Program-made: the position numbers and the translations under genes
Shown here: piece after piece, positions 58,001 to 64,000 of the stretch
Position numbering within the stretch: the first letter of the stretch is position 1
How the letters are laid out: each line of letters begins with the position of its first letter
Notes under the pieces: model-generated
What the model was told of the DNA's origin: nothing
The model's input: the letters and a program-made list of their open reading frames with translations, nothing else
Databases searched by the model: none
Origin: Shewanella denitrificans OS217
Lineage (GTDB): Bacteria > Pseudomonadota > Gammaproteobacteria > Enterobacterales > Shewanellaceae
DNA length: 64,000 nt
Direction of reading: 5' to 3'
Assembly: GCF_000013765.1 (NCBI RefSeq)
Contig: NC_007954.1
Location: 3,100,001 to 3,164,000, forward strand

Positions 58001-60993
58001 TATTGCCGACTTCAACAGAGACTACCCAGACTATTATGCCTAATCTAAAATCGGCTTCGACAGCCTCCGCTAGTCAAAGTGCCACGACTATGCAAAGTGC
58101 CACGCCTAAACTCAGTGCCACGAGTTTGCCCCCAGCACACTTAAGCCCATTCCAACAAAATCAGTGGTTAGCCCAGCAAGCGCATTTTGCGTTTTTAAAA
58201 AGCCGTGACGCGGGGCTAAAGGTCGCCGACAGCCTGCTAAAACACCAGCTTGCGCAAGCTAATGGTTCGCCCCAAGCGGTTAACGTATTAGCGAGTGCAC
58301 TACCTACTCAAGTGACTGCCACTGCCCAAGCGACGTCTACTCAAGTATCACTAAATCAGGCCGCTCCTGAACATTCAACTCCTGTTCATTCAACTCCTGA
58401 TCACTCAAGCGTGCCCGCATATACCGCGCCTATTCCAGCCGATAAGCCCTGCATTTGGAACTATGCAGACTTAGTCGAATACGCCGAGGGGGATATCGCC
58501 AAGGTCTTTGGCCCAGATTATGCCATCATAGACAGCTATTCTCGCCGGGTGCGCCTGCCCACCACGGACTACTTGTTAGTGTCACGGGTGACTAAGCTTG
58601 ATGCGGTAATGAATCAATATAAGCCTTGTTCTATGACCACGGAATACGATATTCCTGTGGATGCGCCCTATCTCGTGGATGGTCAAATCCCTTGGGCCGT
58701 CGCGGTGGAATCGGGCCAGTGTGACTTAATGCTAATCAGCTACTTAGGCATAGATTTTGAAAACAAGGGCGAGCGGGTTTATCGTTTACTCGATTGCACG
58801 CTAACCTTCCTTGGAGACCTGCCTCGGGGCGGCGACACCTTAAGATACGACATAAAAATCAATAACTTTGCCAGTAATGGTGACACGCTATTGTTCTTCT
58901 TCTCCTACGAGTGCTTTGTGGGCGACACGCTTATTCTTAAGATGGATGGCGGCTGCGCAGGCTTCTTTACCGACCAAGAGCTTGCCGACGGTAAAGGGGT
59001 GATTCATACAGAAGCTGAAATTAAGGCTCGCCAAGACGCGATGAATAACCCTAACAAACCTCGTTTTGAGCCACTGCTGCACTGCGCCCAGACTCAGTTC
59101 GATTACTGCCAAATTCATCATCTGCTTAATGGTGACATCGGCAGCTGCTTTGGCGGTGAGCACGTGGGCCACCAGCTGCAAACCGGCCTGCAACCATCCT
59201 TATGCTTTGCTTCTGAAAAATTCTTGATGATAGAAAGGGTCAGCAAGCTTGATGTCCGTGGCGGCGCCTGGGGCTTGGGCTTAATCGAAGGTCATAAGCA
59301 ATTGGCACCGGATCACTGGTATTTCCCTTGCCACTTTAAGGGCGATCAAGTAATGGCAGGCTCATTAATGGCCGAAGGTTGTGGTCAATTATTGCAGTTC
59401 TTTATGCTACACCTTGGCATGCATACCAAGGTGAGCAATGGCCGCTTCCAACCCCTTGAAAATGCGTCACAGAAAGTGCGTTGCCGCGGGCAAGTATTGC
59501 CGCAACATGGCGAACTGACCTACCGCATGGAGGTCACTGAAATTGGGTTAAGCCCGCGCCCTTACGCTAAAGCCAATATCGATATCTTGCTCAACGGCAA
59601 GGCGGTGGTGGATTTCCAACATCTTGGGGTAATGATCAAAGAAGAAAGCGAATGTACCCGCTATACGCAGGCATCGCTAACATCTACAGCAGCAAGTCAG
59701 GGGTTAACATCTACTGATACAAGTCAGACTCATAAAGCACCATTAATGGCGCAAATCCCTGATTTAAGCGCCCCGGTGAATAAAGGGGTTATCCCCCTTA
59801 AGCATGTTGAAGCGCCAGTTGTAGCCGCAGATTCAAAATACGCTAACCGCGTGCCCGATACAGTGCCTTTCACCCCTTATCACATGTTTGAATTTGCCAC
59901 AGGCGACATCGAAAAATGTTTCGGTCCAGACTTTAGCATTTACCGCGGCTTAATTCCCCCGCGCACCCCTTGTGGTGATTTACAGCTCACCACCCGTGTG
60001 GTTGAAATTAACGGTAAACGCGGCGAGCTTAAAAAGCCGTCCTCTTGTATCGCCGAATATGAAGTGCCAGCAGATGCCTGGTACTTCAAGAATAACAGCC
60101 ATCAATCAGTGATGCCTTACTCGGTATTAATGGAGATTTCATTACAACCTAATGGTTTTATCTCAGGCTACATGGGCACGACGCTCGGCTTCCCAGGGCA
60201 AGAGCTGTTTTTCCGTAACTTAGATGGCGGCGGCAAATTACTGCGCCACGTGGATTTGCGCGGCAAGACCATAGTCAATGATTCTAAGCTGCTATCTACC
60301 GTCATTGCCGGCAGCAACATCATTCAAAGCTTCACCTTTGAGCTCAGTGTCGATGGCGAGGCTTTCTATACGGGCAGTGCGGTATTTGGTTACTTCAAAG
60401 GCGATGCGCTTAAAAACCAGCTAGGCATAGATAACGGCAGAGTCACTCAGCCTTGGCATGTTGAACATAATGTCCCGGCTAATATAAGTGTGAATTTACT
60501 GGATAAGACTTCTAGGGTGTTTAATGCGCCAGTAAACCAGCCTCATTACCGCTTAGCCGGTGGTCAGCTTAATTTTATCGACAAGGCCGAGATTGTTGAA
60601 ACCGGCGGCAAATATGGCAAGGGCTACCTTGCGGCGTCACGCACCATAGATCCTAGCGATTGGTTCTTCCAATTCCATTTCCATCAAGATCCTGTCATGC
60701 CTGGCTCATTAGGCGTTGAAGCCGTGATCGAGTTAATGCAAACTTACGCCATCAGCAAAGACTTAGGCAAAGGTTTCACTAATCCGAAATTTGGCCAAAT
60801 TTTGTCGGACATAAAATGGAAATACCGAGGTCAAATTAACCCACTGAACAAACAAATGTCGCTGGATGTGCATATCAGCGCCGTCAAAGATGAAGATGGC
60901 AAACGCATCATCATAGGCGATGCCAATCTGAGTAAAGATGGCCTGCGTATTTATGAAGTCAAAGACATCGCCATCTGCATTGAAGAAGCTTAA
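55054..60993 (+). CDS. pfaC: PUFA synthase subunit PfaC (KS-CLF-DH-DH)
   Basis: Start set at TTG 55054 (then SSHKLPKIAIVGLAN), because AAGGAG lies seven bases before it and the frame upstream is only pfaB coding; 1979 residues. Domains: KS (about 1-440; Cys209 in DAACASS, ECHATGT, GSAKSNLGHLLTAAG), chain length factor (about 510-900; the Cys is replaced in SAGEQSVNRC), a Pro/Thr/Ser linker (about 980-1130), and two FabA-type dehydratase/isomerases (about 1135-1530 and 1610-1979) with HFKGDQVMAGS (His1427) and FHFHQDPVMPGS (His1875). The DHs place cis double bonds. The TTG overlaps the pfaB stop (TTGA). Confidence 0.95.
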   Translation: MSSHKLPKIAIVGLANQYPDADTPAKFWQNLLDKKDSRSQISQQKLNANPQDYTGVQGESDRFYCDRGGYIQDFTFNANGYQIPASAFEGLDDSFLWATDTARNALTDAGIGLSDSRLSRTGIVMGTLSFPTAKSNELFVPLYHDVVEKALQLKLGQPNFVLQGFSNEQPLGQTRSINYRNGRIAHNASKLVADALGLGAAQLSLDAACASSVYALKLACDYLHTGKADIMLAGAVSGADPFFINMGFSIFHAYPDHGISAPFDSNSKGLFAGEGAGVLVLKRLEDAERDGDHIYALVSGIGLSNDGKGQFVLSPNSKGQVLSFERAYREADIAPASIEVIECHATGTPLGDKVELTSMERFFEDKLSGSATPLIGSAKSNLGHLLTAAGMPGIMKMIFAMRQGVLPPSINISSPIASPNQLFGQQTLPNEVLPWPDKAGNKARHAGVSVFGFGGCNAHLLIESYDNDAAKSPTNTLQGQSTLDAANTELHITGIAAHFGKASSINVLAQKITQQESLMTTLPAKRWKGLERHPEILAQHGLLAVPEGGYIDAFDFDFLRFKVPPNEDDRLISQQLLLMKVADEAINDAKLKPGSKVAVLVAMETELELHQFRGRVNLHSQIAQSLKAQGVALTDDEYQALETIAMDSVLDAAKLNQYTSFIGNIMASRISSLWDFNGPAFTISAGEQSVNRCIDVAQNLFALGSIQEPLDAVIIAAVDLSGSIENILLKNASLAASGIQMSDISARPWTVGEGAGAIVLQADASASSYASINSLQFASTDKAETLIAQVSGRVLTHPNALIEINLSPESQFDPLAQTLVNKLAVGRNVVSQAQDLMGHSFAASGMASLLHSLIHLNGQLNTSNDTGTQSAHANVVSISENQCSNLDVSLSQTQQQSLSQRLTTPLTQQLSDTITTGSKLSLIKQVSLGGRDIYQHILDTPIAAIESIKAKCAMILPKVLRTERSPAPKILPMTQPTVQTHSLLPTSTETTQTIMPNLKSASTASASQSATTMQSATPKLSATSLPPAHLSPFQQNQWLAQQAHFAFLKSRDAGLKVADSLLKHQLAQANGSPQAVNVLASALPTQVTATAQATSTQVSLNQAAPEHSTPVHSTPDHSSVPAYTAPIPADKPCIWNYADLVEYAEGDIAKVFGPDYAIIDSYSRRVRLPTTDYLLVSRVTKLDAVMNQYKPCSMTTEYDIPVDAPYLVDGQIPWAVAVESGQCDLMLISYLGIDFENKGERVYRLLDCTLTFLGDLPRGGDTLRYDIKINNFASNGDTLLFFFSYECFVGDTLILKMDGGCAGFFTDQELADGKGVIHTEAEIKARQDAMNNPNKPRFEPLLHCAQTQFDYCQIHHLLNGDIGSCFGGEHVGHQLQTGLQPSLCFASEKFLMIERVSKLDVRGGAWGLGLIEGHKQLAPDHWYFPCHFKGDQVMAGSLMAEGCGQLLQFFMLHLGMHTKVSNGRFQPLENASQKVRCRGQVLPQHGELTYRMEVTEIGLSPRPYAKANIDILLNGKAVVDFQHLGVMIKEESECTRYTQASLTSTAASQGLTSTDTSQTHKAPLMAQIPDLSAPVNKGVIPLKHVEAPVVAADSKYANRVPDTVPFTPYHMFEFATGDIEKCFGPDFSIYRGLIPPRTPCGDLQLTTRVVEINGKRGELKKPSSCIAEYEVPADAWYFKNNSHQSVMPYSVLMEISLQPNGFISGYMGTTLGFPGQELFFRNLDGGGKLLRHVDLRGKTIVNDSKLLSTVIAGSNIIQSFTFELSVDGEAFYTGSAVFGYFKGDALKNQLGIDNGRVTQPWHVEHNVPANISVNLLDKTSRVFNAPVNQPHYRLAGGQLNFIDKAEIVETGGKYGKGYLAASRTIDPSDWFFQFHFHQDPVMPGSLGVEAVIELMQTYAISKDLGKGFTNPKFGQILSDIKWKYRGQINPLNKQMSLDVHISAVKDEDGKRIIIGDANLSKDGLRIYEVKDIAICIEEA

Positions 60994-61017
60994 GGCCCTT
61001 ACAAAGGAATAACAATA

Positions 61018-62646
61018 ATGACAACACAAGTGCATAACGAAAAGCTTTCTCCTTGGCCTTGGCAAGTGAGTCGCAATGAGCTCAGTTTTGATGAAGCTGA
61101 ACTTGGCAAAAAACTCAAAGATTTAACTCAGGCCTGTTATCTGGTTAATGACCCAGAGTTGGGTCTTGGCGCTGCCCAGCAGGCGGATGTGGTCACAGAA
61201 AATGATCGTAATAACGGCGCCTTACCGGTCAGCGCCTTTGCCCCTGCCCTTGGCACTCAAAGCCTAGGTGACAGTAATTTTCGCCGGGTGCACGGGGTTA
61301 AATACGCCTACTATGCCGGTGCTATGGCTAATGGTATTGCCTCAGAAGAACTGGTTATCGCCCTAGGTCAGGCGGGTATTTTATGCTCATTTGGCGCAGC
61401 AGGATTAATTCCAACCCGAGTAGAAGCGGCCATTAAGCGTATTCAAGAGGCGCTGCCAAACGGCCCCTATATGTTTAACCTCATTCATAGCCCTAGCGAG
61501 CCAGCTTTAGAGCGCGGCAGTGTGGAACTATTTTTAAAGCATAAGGTGCGCACCGTTGAGGCCTCAGCCTTTTTAGGCTTGACGCCGCAAATCGTTTATT
61601 ACCGCGCCGCCGGTTTAAGTCGCGATGCCCATGGCGACATTCAAATCGATAATAAGGTGATAGCTAAAATTAGCCGCACCGAAGTGGCGATTAAGTTTAT
61701 GGAGCCAGCGCCGGTGAAAATCCTGCAGCAGCTCCTTAATGAGGGACTTATCACCCCTCTGCAAATGGAGCTTGCGCAACTCGTGCCCATGGCCGATGAC
61801 ATTACCGCCGAAGCGGACTCAGGCGGCCACACAGATAATCGCCCCTTGGTGACCTTGCTTCCGACGATTTTGGCACTAAAGGACAAGGTGCAGGCTCAAT
61901 ATCAATACAAAACCCCTATTCGTGTGGGTTGTGGCGGCGGTGTCGGCACACCCGATGCAGCCCTTGCCACCTTTAACATGGGCGCGGCCTTTATCGTTAC
62001 CGGCTCAATCAATCAGGCCTGTATCGAAGCAGGCGCCAGTGAGCACACCCGCAAACTGCTTGCTACCACAGAAATGGCCGATGTGACCATGGCGCCGGCG
62101 GCAGACATGTTTGAGATGGGGGTTAAACTACAGGTCGTTAAGCGCGGCACCCTATTCCCCATGCGCGCCAACAAGTTATATGAAATTTATACCCGCTACG
62201 ATTCAATAGAAGCCATTCCAGCGGATGAGCGTGAAAAGCTTGAGACTCAAGTGTTTAGATCGTCTCTTGATGAGATTTGGGCCGGCACTGTGGCCCACTT
62301 TAACGAGCGAGACCCTAAGCAGATAGAGCGCGCCAAGGATAACCCTAAGCGCAAGATGGCACTGATTTTCCGCTGGTACTTAGGGCTATCGAGCCGCTGG
62401 TCTAACACGGGCGAAGTTGGCCGTGAAATGGATTATCAAATCTGGGCAGGCCCGTCCCTTGGCGCCTTTAATGCTTGGGCGAAGGACAGCTATTTAGATG
62501 ATTATCGCGAACGCCGAGCGGTGGATTTAGCCAAGCACATGATGCATGGCGCCGCCTACCAAGCGAGGATTAATTTACTCCACTCCCAAGGGGTGAGCAT
62601 TCCAGTGAATTTACAACGCTGGAAACCACAGGACAAGGTGAGTTAA
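61018..62646 (+). CDS. pfaD: PUFA synthase subunit PfaD (enoyl reductase)
   Basis: 542 residues with AAAGGAA upstream of the ATG. A nitronate monooxygenase/FMN-type ER: GAAGLIPTRVEAAIKRIQE and RVGCGGGVGTPDAALATFNMGAAFIVTGS, the FMN phosphate region, are clear. The C-terminal ERDPKQIERAKDNPKRKMAL and ARINLLHSQGVSIPVNLQRW complete the PfaD pattern. It reduces trans-enoyl intermediates with NADPH. It ends the pfa unit before a strong terminator. Confidence 0.97.
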   Translation: MTTQVHNEKLSPWPWQVSRNELSFDEAELGKKLKDLTQACYLVNDPELGLGAAQQADVVTENDRNNGALPVSAFAPALGTQSLGDSNFRRVHGVKYAYYAGAMANGIASEELVIALGQAGILCSFGAAGLIPTRVEAAIKRIQEALPNGPYMFNLIHSPSEPALERGSVELFLKHKVRTVEASAFLGLTPQIVYYRAAGLSRDAHGDIQIDNKVIAKISRTEVAIKFMEPAPVKILQQLLNEGLITPLQMELAQLVPMADDITAEADSGGHTDNRPLVTLLPTILALKDKVQAQYQYKTPIRVGCGGGVGTPDAALATFNMGAAFIVTGSINQACIEAGASEHTRKLLATTEMADVTMAPAADMFEMGVKLQVVKRGTLFPMRANKLYEIYTRYDSIEAIPADEREKLETQVFRSSLDEIWAGTVAHFNERDPKQIERAKDNPKRKMALIFRWYLGLSSRWSNTGEVGREMDYQIWAGPSLGAFNAWAKDSYLDDYRERRAVDLAKHMMHGAAYQARINLLHSQGVSIPVNLQRWKPQDKVS

Positions 62647-62658
62647 ACTGCGTCAACC

Positions 62659-62690
62659 AAGAGCCCACATTGTGGGCTCTTTTATTTTCA
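62659..62690 (+). terminator. Terminator after pfaD
   Basis: AAGAGCCCAC (62659-62668) pairs with GTGGGCTCTT (62672-62681) around a 3-base loop, with TTATTTTC next. It ends the pfa operon 13 bases after the pfaD stop. Confidence 0.88.
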
Positions 62691-62719
62691 GGGCCATTGC
62701 CAACAGACGAGAACATTCG

Positions 62720-62977
62720 ATGAGCGACACTCAAAAGTTAGATTTCTCCGCCATTAACGACACCACGGAAAAATCCTTTATTGCGCAGAAAAACTTGATC
62801 AAGCGAGTGTTAAAAGGCACACCGAGTCAGTGCCCTGAATGTCAAAAACCACTGACCTTGCGCTTACCTAGCCAGGCTAACAAGCACTCAGCAGACACGC
62901 CTCCGGCAGGCATATTCTGCGCCAAAGGCTGTACGGATATAGAGCTGGATATGGAAGCGGTGAATAAGCTTAAATGA
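62720..62977 (+). CDS. Small zinc-ribbon-like hypothetical protein
   Basis: Start set at 62720 (MSDTQKLDFSAIND); 85 residues. CPECQKPL and CAKGCTD provide two cysteine pairs about 35 residues apart, suggesting a zinc ribbon. No membrane or signal sequence. Function unknown. It is the first gene after the pfaD terminator and is likely independent of it. Confidence 0.65.
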   Translation: MSDTQKLDFSAINDTTEKSFIAQKNLIKRVLKGTPSQCPECQKPLTLRLPSQANKHSADTPPAGIFCAKGCTDIELDMEAVNKLK

Positions 62978-63212
62978 AACGAACGGCGCGTTGCGCCTAC
63001 CGAACGCCCTGCGGGCTACAGAATACGGTTTTCGGTAAACAAGTGTTCTGTTTTTCGTAAGCGTAGCGTTCAGTTGTCCGTTATCCTGTTTTTCCCGTAA
63101 GCGTAGCGTACAGTTATCGCCTCTAGACTCTAGCAGCGAAGCGACCTCGAAAACCTAAGGTCACCCTAAGACCAACCTAATTCAAAGTGTGACCTATTAC
63201 TGCATATGTAAA
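62978..63212. repeat. Repeat-rich intergenic spacer
   Basis: 235 bases with two copies of CGTAAGCGTAGCGT(T/A)CAGTT at 63056-63075 and 63096-63115. The left part has short palindromes (GGCGCGTTGCGCC, GCCCTGCGGGC). The pattern resembles small extragenic repeats. No gene was seen. Confidence 0.6.
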
Positions 63213-63503
63213 TTACTGCATATGTAAAAAATCTGTCTTGACCATGTCGACCAGTTCTCTGGCTCTTTGGGCTTGTTTTGCAGAAAAACTCTCTGGGTAA
63301 TCGTAATAAAACTGCACATTGTGGCCTTTAAGCTTCTCGGCTATGGTGAAGCGCAAGCCTTCCACATAACCTTCTTGCTGTTTGAGCCAGGTATTCATGC
63401 TGGCAATATCGCCCTCAGCGCCAGGATGGATATCCATATTGCGGCTAGGGACTTCTATCTTTCTCACACTGTTCATATTGTTACTTAACGTATTATCGCT
63501 CAT
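63213..63503 (-). CDS. Small hypothetical protein
   Basis: Start set at 63503 (MSDNTLSNNM) with GGAG eight bases upstream; 96 residues. It has no signal peptide or membrane segment. The middle and end (MNTWLKQQEGYVEGLRFTIAEKL, PESFSAKQAQRARELVDMVKT) look like mixed alpha/beta with a helical C-terminus. No family was recognised. Confidence 0.6.
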   Translation of the reverse strand: MSDNTLSNNMNSVRKIEVPSRNMDIHPGAEGDIASMNTWLKQQEGYVEGLRFTIAEKLKGHNVQFYYDYPESFSAKQAQRARELVDMVKTDFLHMQ

Positions 63504-63916
63504 GCTCACTCCAAAATGATTTGTCACCACGCTTATAAGACGCTTACTACCTGTAATTGGCAGTTTGCGCTAAGTCGAATTGGCTCCAATCAATTTCCGC
63601 ATCCGTTGATTTACACCATTGCAATGGATTTAATCCCACAGACATGAACTCATTCGGGCAACAGCCATGGTTCGACGACTTGTTTTATTAGTTTGCTTCA
63701 TTGGCTTTGTAAACAAACTGTTATCAATCGAGATTACTCCTATTTTTGCCTCAAACAAGTACGACCTGTTGCAGCAAACTCGTAATAGAGAATTTATTTC
63801 GGTTTTTTTTCATTCGCCGCGAACCGAAATCAATAACTGCGGCCTCTTATCTATTGTGAGTGAGCACAAAGAGCATTTCGCACCTTGTTCATCTCGATTA
63901 CAAAAGAGGATAAACC
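63504..63916. other. Upstream region of the DUF2892-like gene
   Basis: 413 bases. A plus-strand frame of 87 codons (63667-63930) has no family-like sequence and overlaps the start of the next gene, so it was not called. A 9-bp perfect inverted repeat ATTTCGGTT/AACCGAAAT is at 63796-63804 and 63822-63830, about 90 bases upstream of that start. Confidence 0.5.
63796..63830. repeat. 9-bp inverted repeat upstream of the DUF2892-like gene
   Basis: ATTTCGGTT and AACCGAAAT are perfect reverse complements separated by 17 bases. It may be an operator or a leader hairpin. Confidence 0.5.
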
Positions 63917-64000
63917 ATGTTTTATGTTAAAAATTTACCCAGATGGAAACGCTTTGCCCGAGTGATTGCCGGAGCAGCTATGATTTCCTGTGGCGCCATA
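63917..64000 (+). CDS. DUF2892-like inner membrane protein, cut by window end
   Basis: ATG at 63917 with AGAGGA upstream; open to the window end, so only 28 residues are seen (MFYVKNLPRWKRFARVIAGA, then AMISCGAI). The pattern of a basic amphipathic start then a membrane segment is typical of small DUF2892 (YgaP-type membrane) proteins. The identity is from memory of this short signature. Confidence 0.6.
   Translation, partial: MFYVKNLPRWKRFARVIAGAAMISCGAI

Noticed and set aside
55054..60993. A pfaC start upstream at 54982
   Set aside because: The added 24 residues are only a shadow of pfaB coding; a ribosome site fits TTG at 55054.
63667..63930. An 87-codon frame before the DUF2892-like gene
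   Set aside because: Overlaps that gene's start and has no family-like content; the mild hydrophobic start is not enough.

Overview
The window reads as a chromosomal segment of a marine gammaproteobacterium, very probably a Shewanella. The main reason is the complete pfaA-pfaB-pfaC-pfaD polyunsaturated fatty acid synthase with pfaR upstream and a divergent pfaE, the layout known from EPA-producing Shewanella. A TyrR/phhAB/fahA/maiA block, TonB-dependent glycan uptake, OmpW, NapF and a terminal DUF2892-type protein fit the same lineage. No RNA genes, CRISPR arrays, prophage or intact insertion sequences were recognised. All assignments rest on reading the sequence; no searches were run.

Layout. 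1-6.5 kb: a truncated ompW with a perfect FNR-type box, a nucleotidyltransferase-like gene, then a phenylalanine/tyrosine module on the minus strand (phhA, phhB, tyrR, fahA, maiA). Three 10/12 matches to the TyrR box sit in front of phhA, tyrR and fahA. 6.7-9.2 kb: galU, galE, napF. 9.2-12.4 kb: elyC-like and DUF2982-like genes and two secreted or lipoprotein hypotheticals. 13.1-28.2 kb: a beta-glucan (laminarin-type) utilisation locus with a ROK sugar kinase, GH16 and GH3 lipoproteins, FucP-type and GPH-type transporters, GH1 beta-glucosidase, a LacI-family regulator and a TonB-dependent receptor. TGTAAGCGCTTACA-like operators lie at the divergent promoter and before the receptor.

28.3-42 kb is a looser accessory stretch: cysQ, a pesticin-type muramidase-like protein, tapT/DTW, a Kef-type antiporter, a diguanylate cyclase, an M35 aspzincin protease followed by a small secreted protein that resembles only that protease's N-terminal domain, several small enzymes and lipoproteins, a LasA-type M23 endopeptidase, two GNATs, and a membrane-protein gene bracketed by ~100 bp direct repeats. 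Diverged copies of an intergenic repeat occur near 11.7, 12.7 and 42.2 kb.

42.4-62.6 kb is the PUFA synthase: pfaE (with a Ser/Thr-rich, 9-bp-repeat insertion) divergent from pfaR-pfaA-pfaB-pfaC-pfaD. The pfaR/pfaA, pfaA/pfaB and pfaB/pfaC junctions overlap, indicating translational coupling, and a strong terminator follows pfaD. PfaA carries five tandem ACPs. The last 1.3 kb holds two small conserved-looking genes, a repeat-rich spacer and the start of a DUF2892-like gene cut by the window end.

The most unusual items are the M35 protease with its stand-alone N-domain paralogue, the leaderless pesticin-like protein, the direct repeats flanking the 41.3 kb gene, the PfaE insertion, and the self-contained TyrR circuit.
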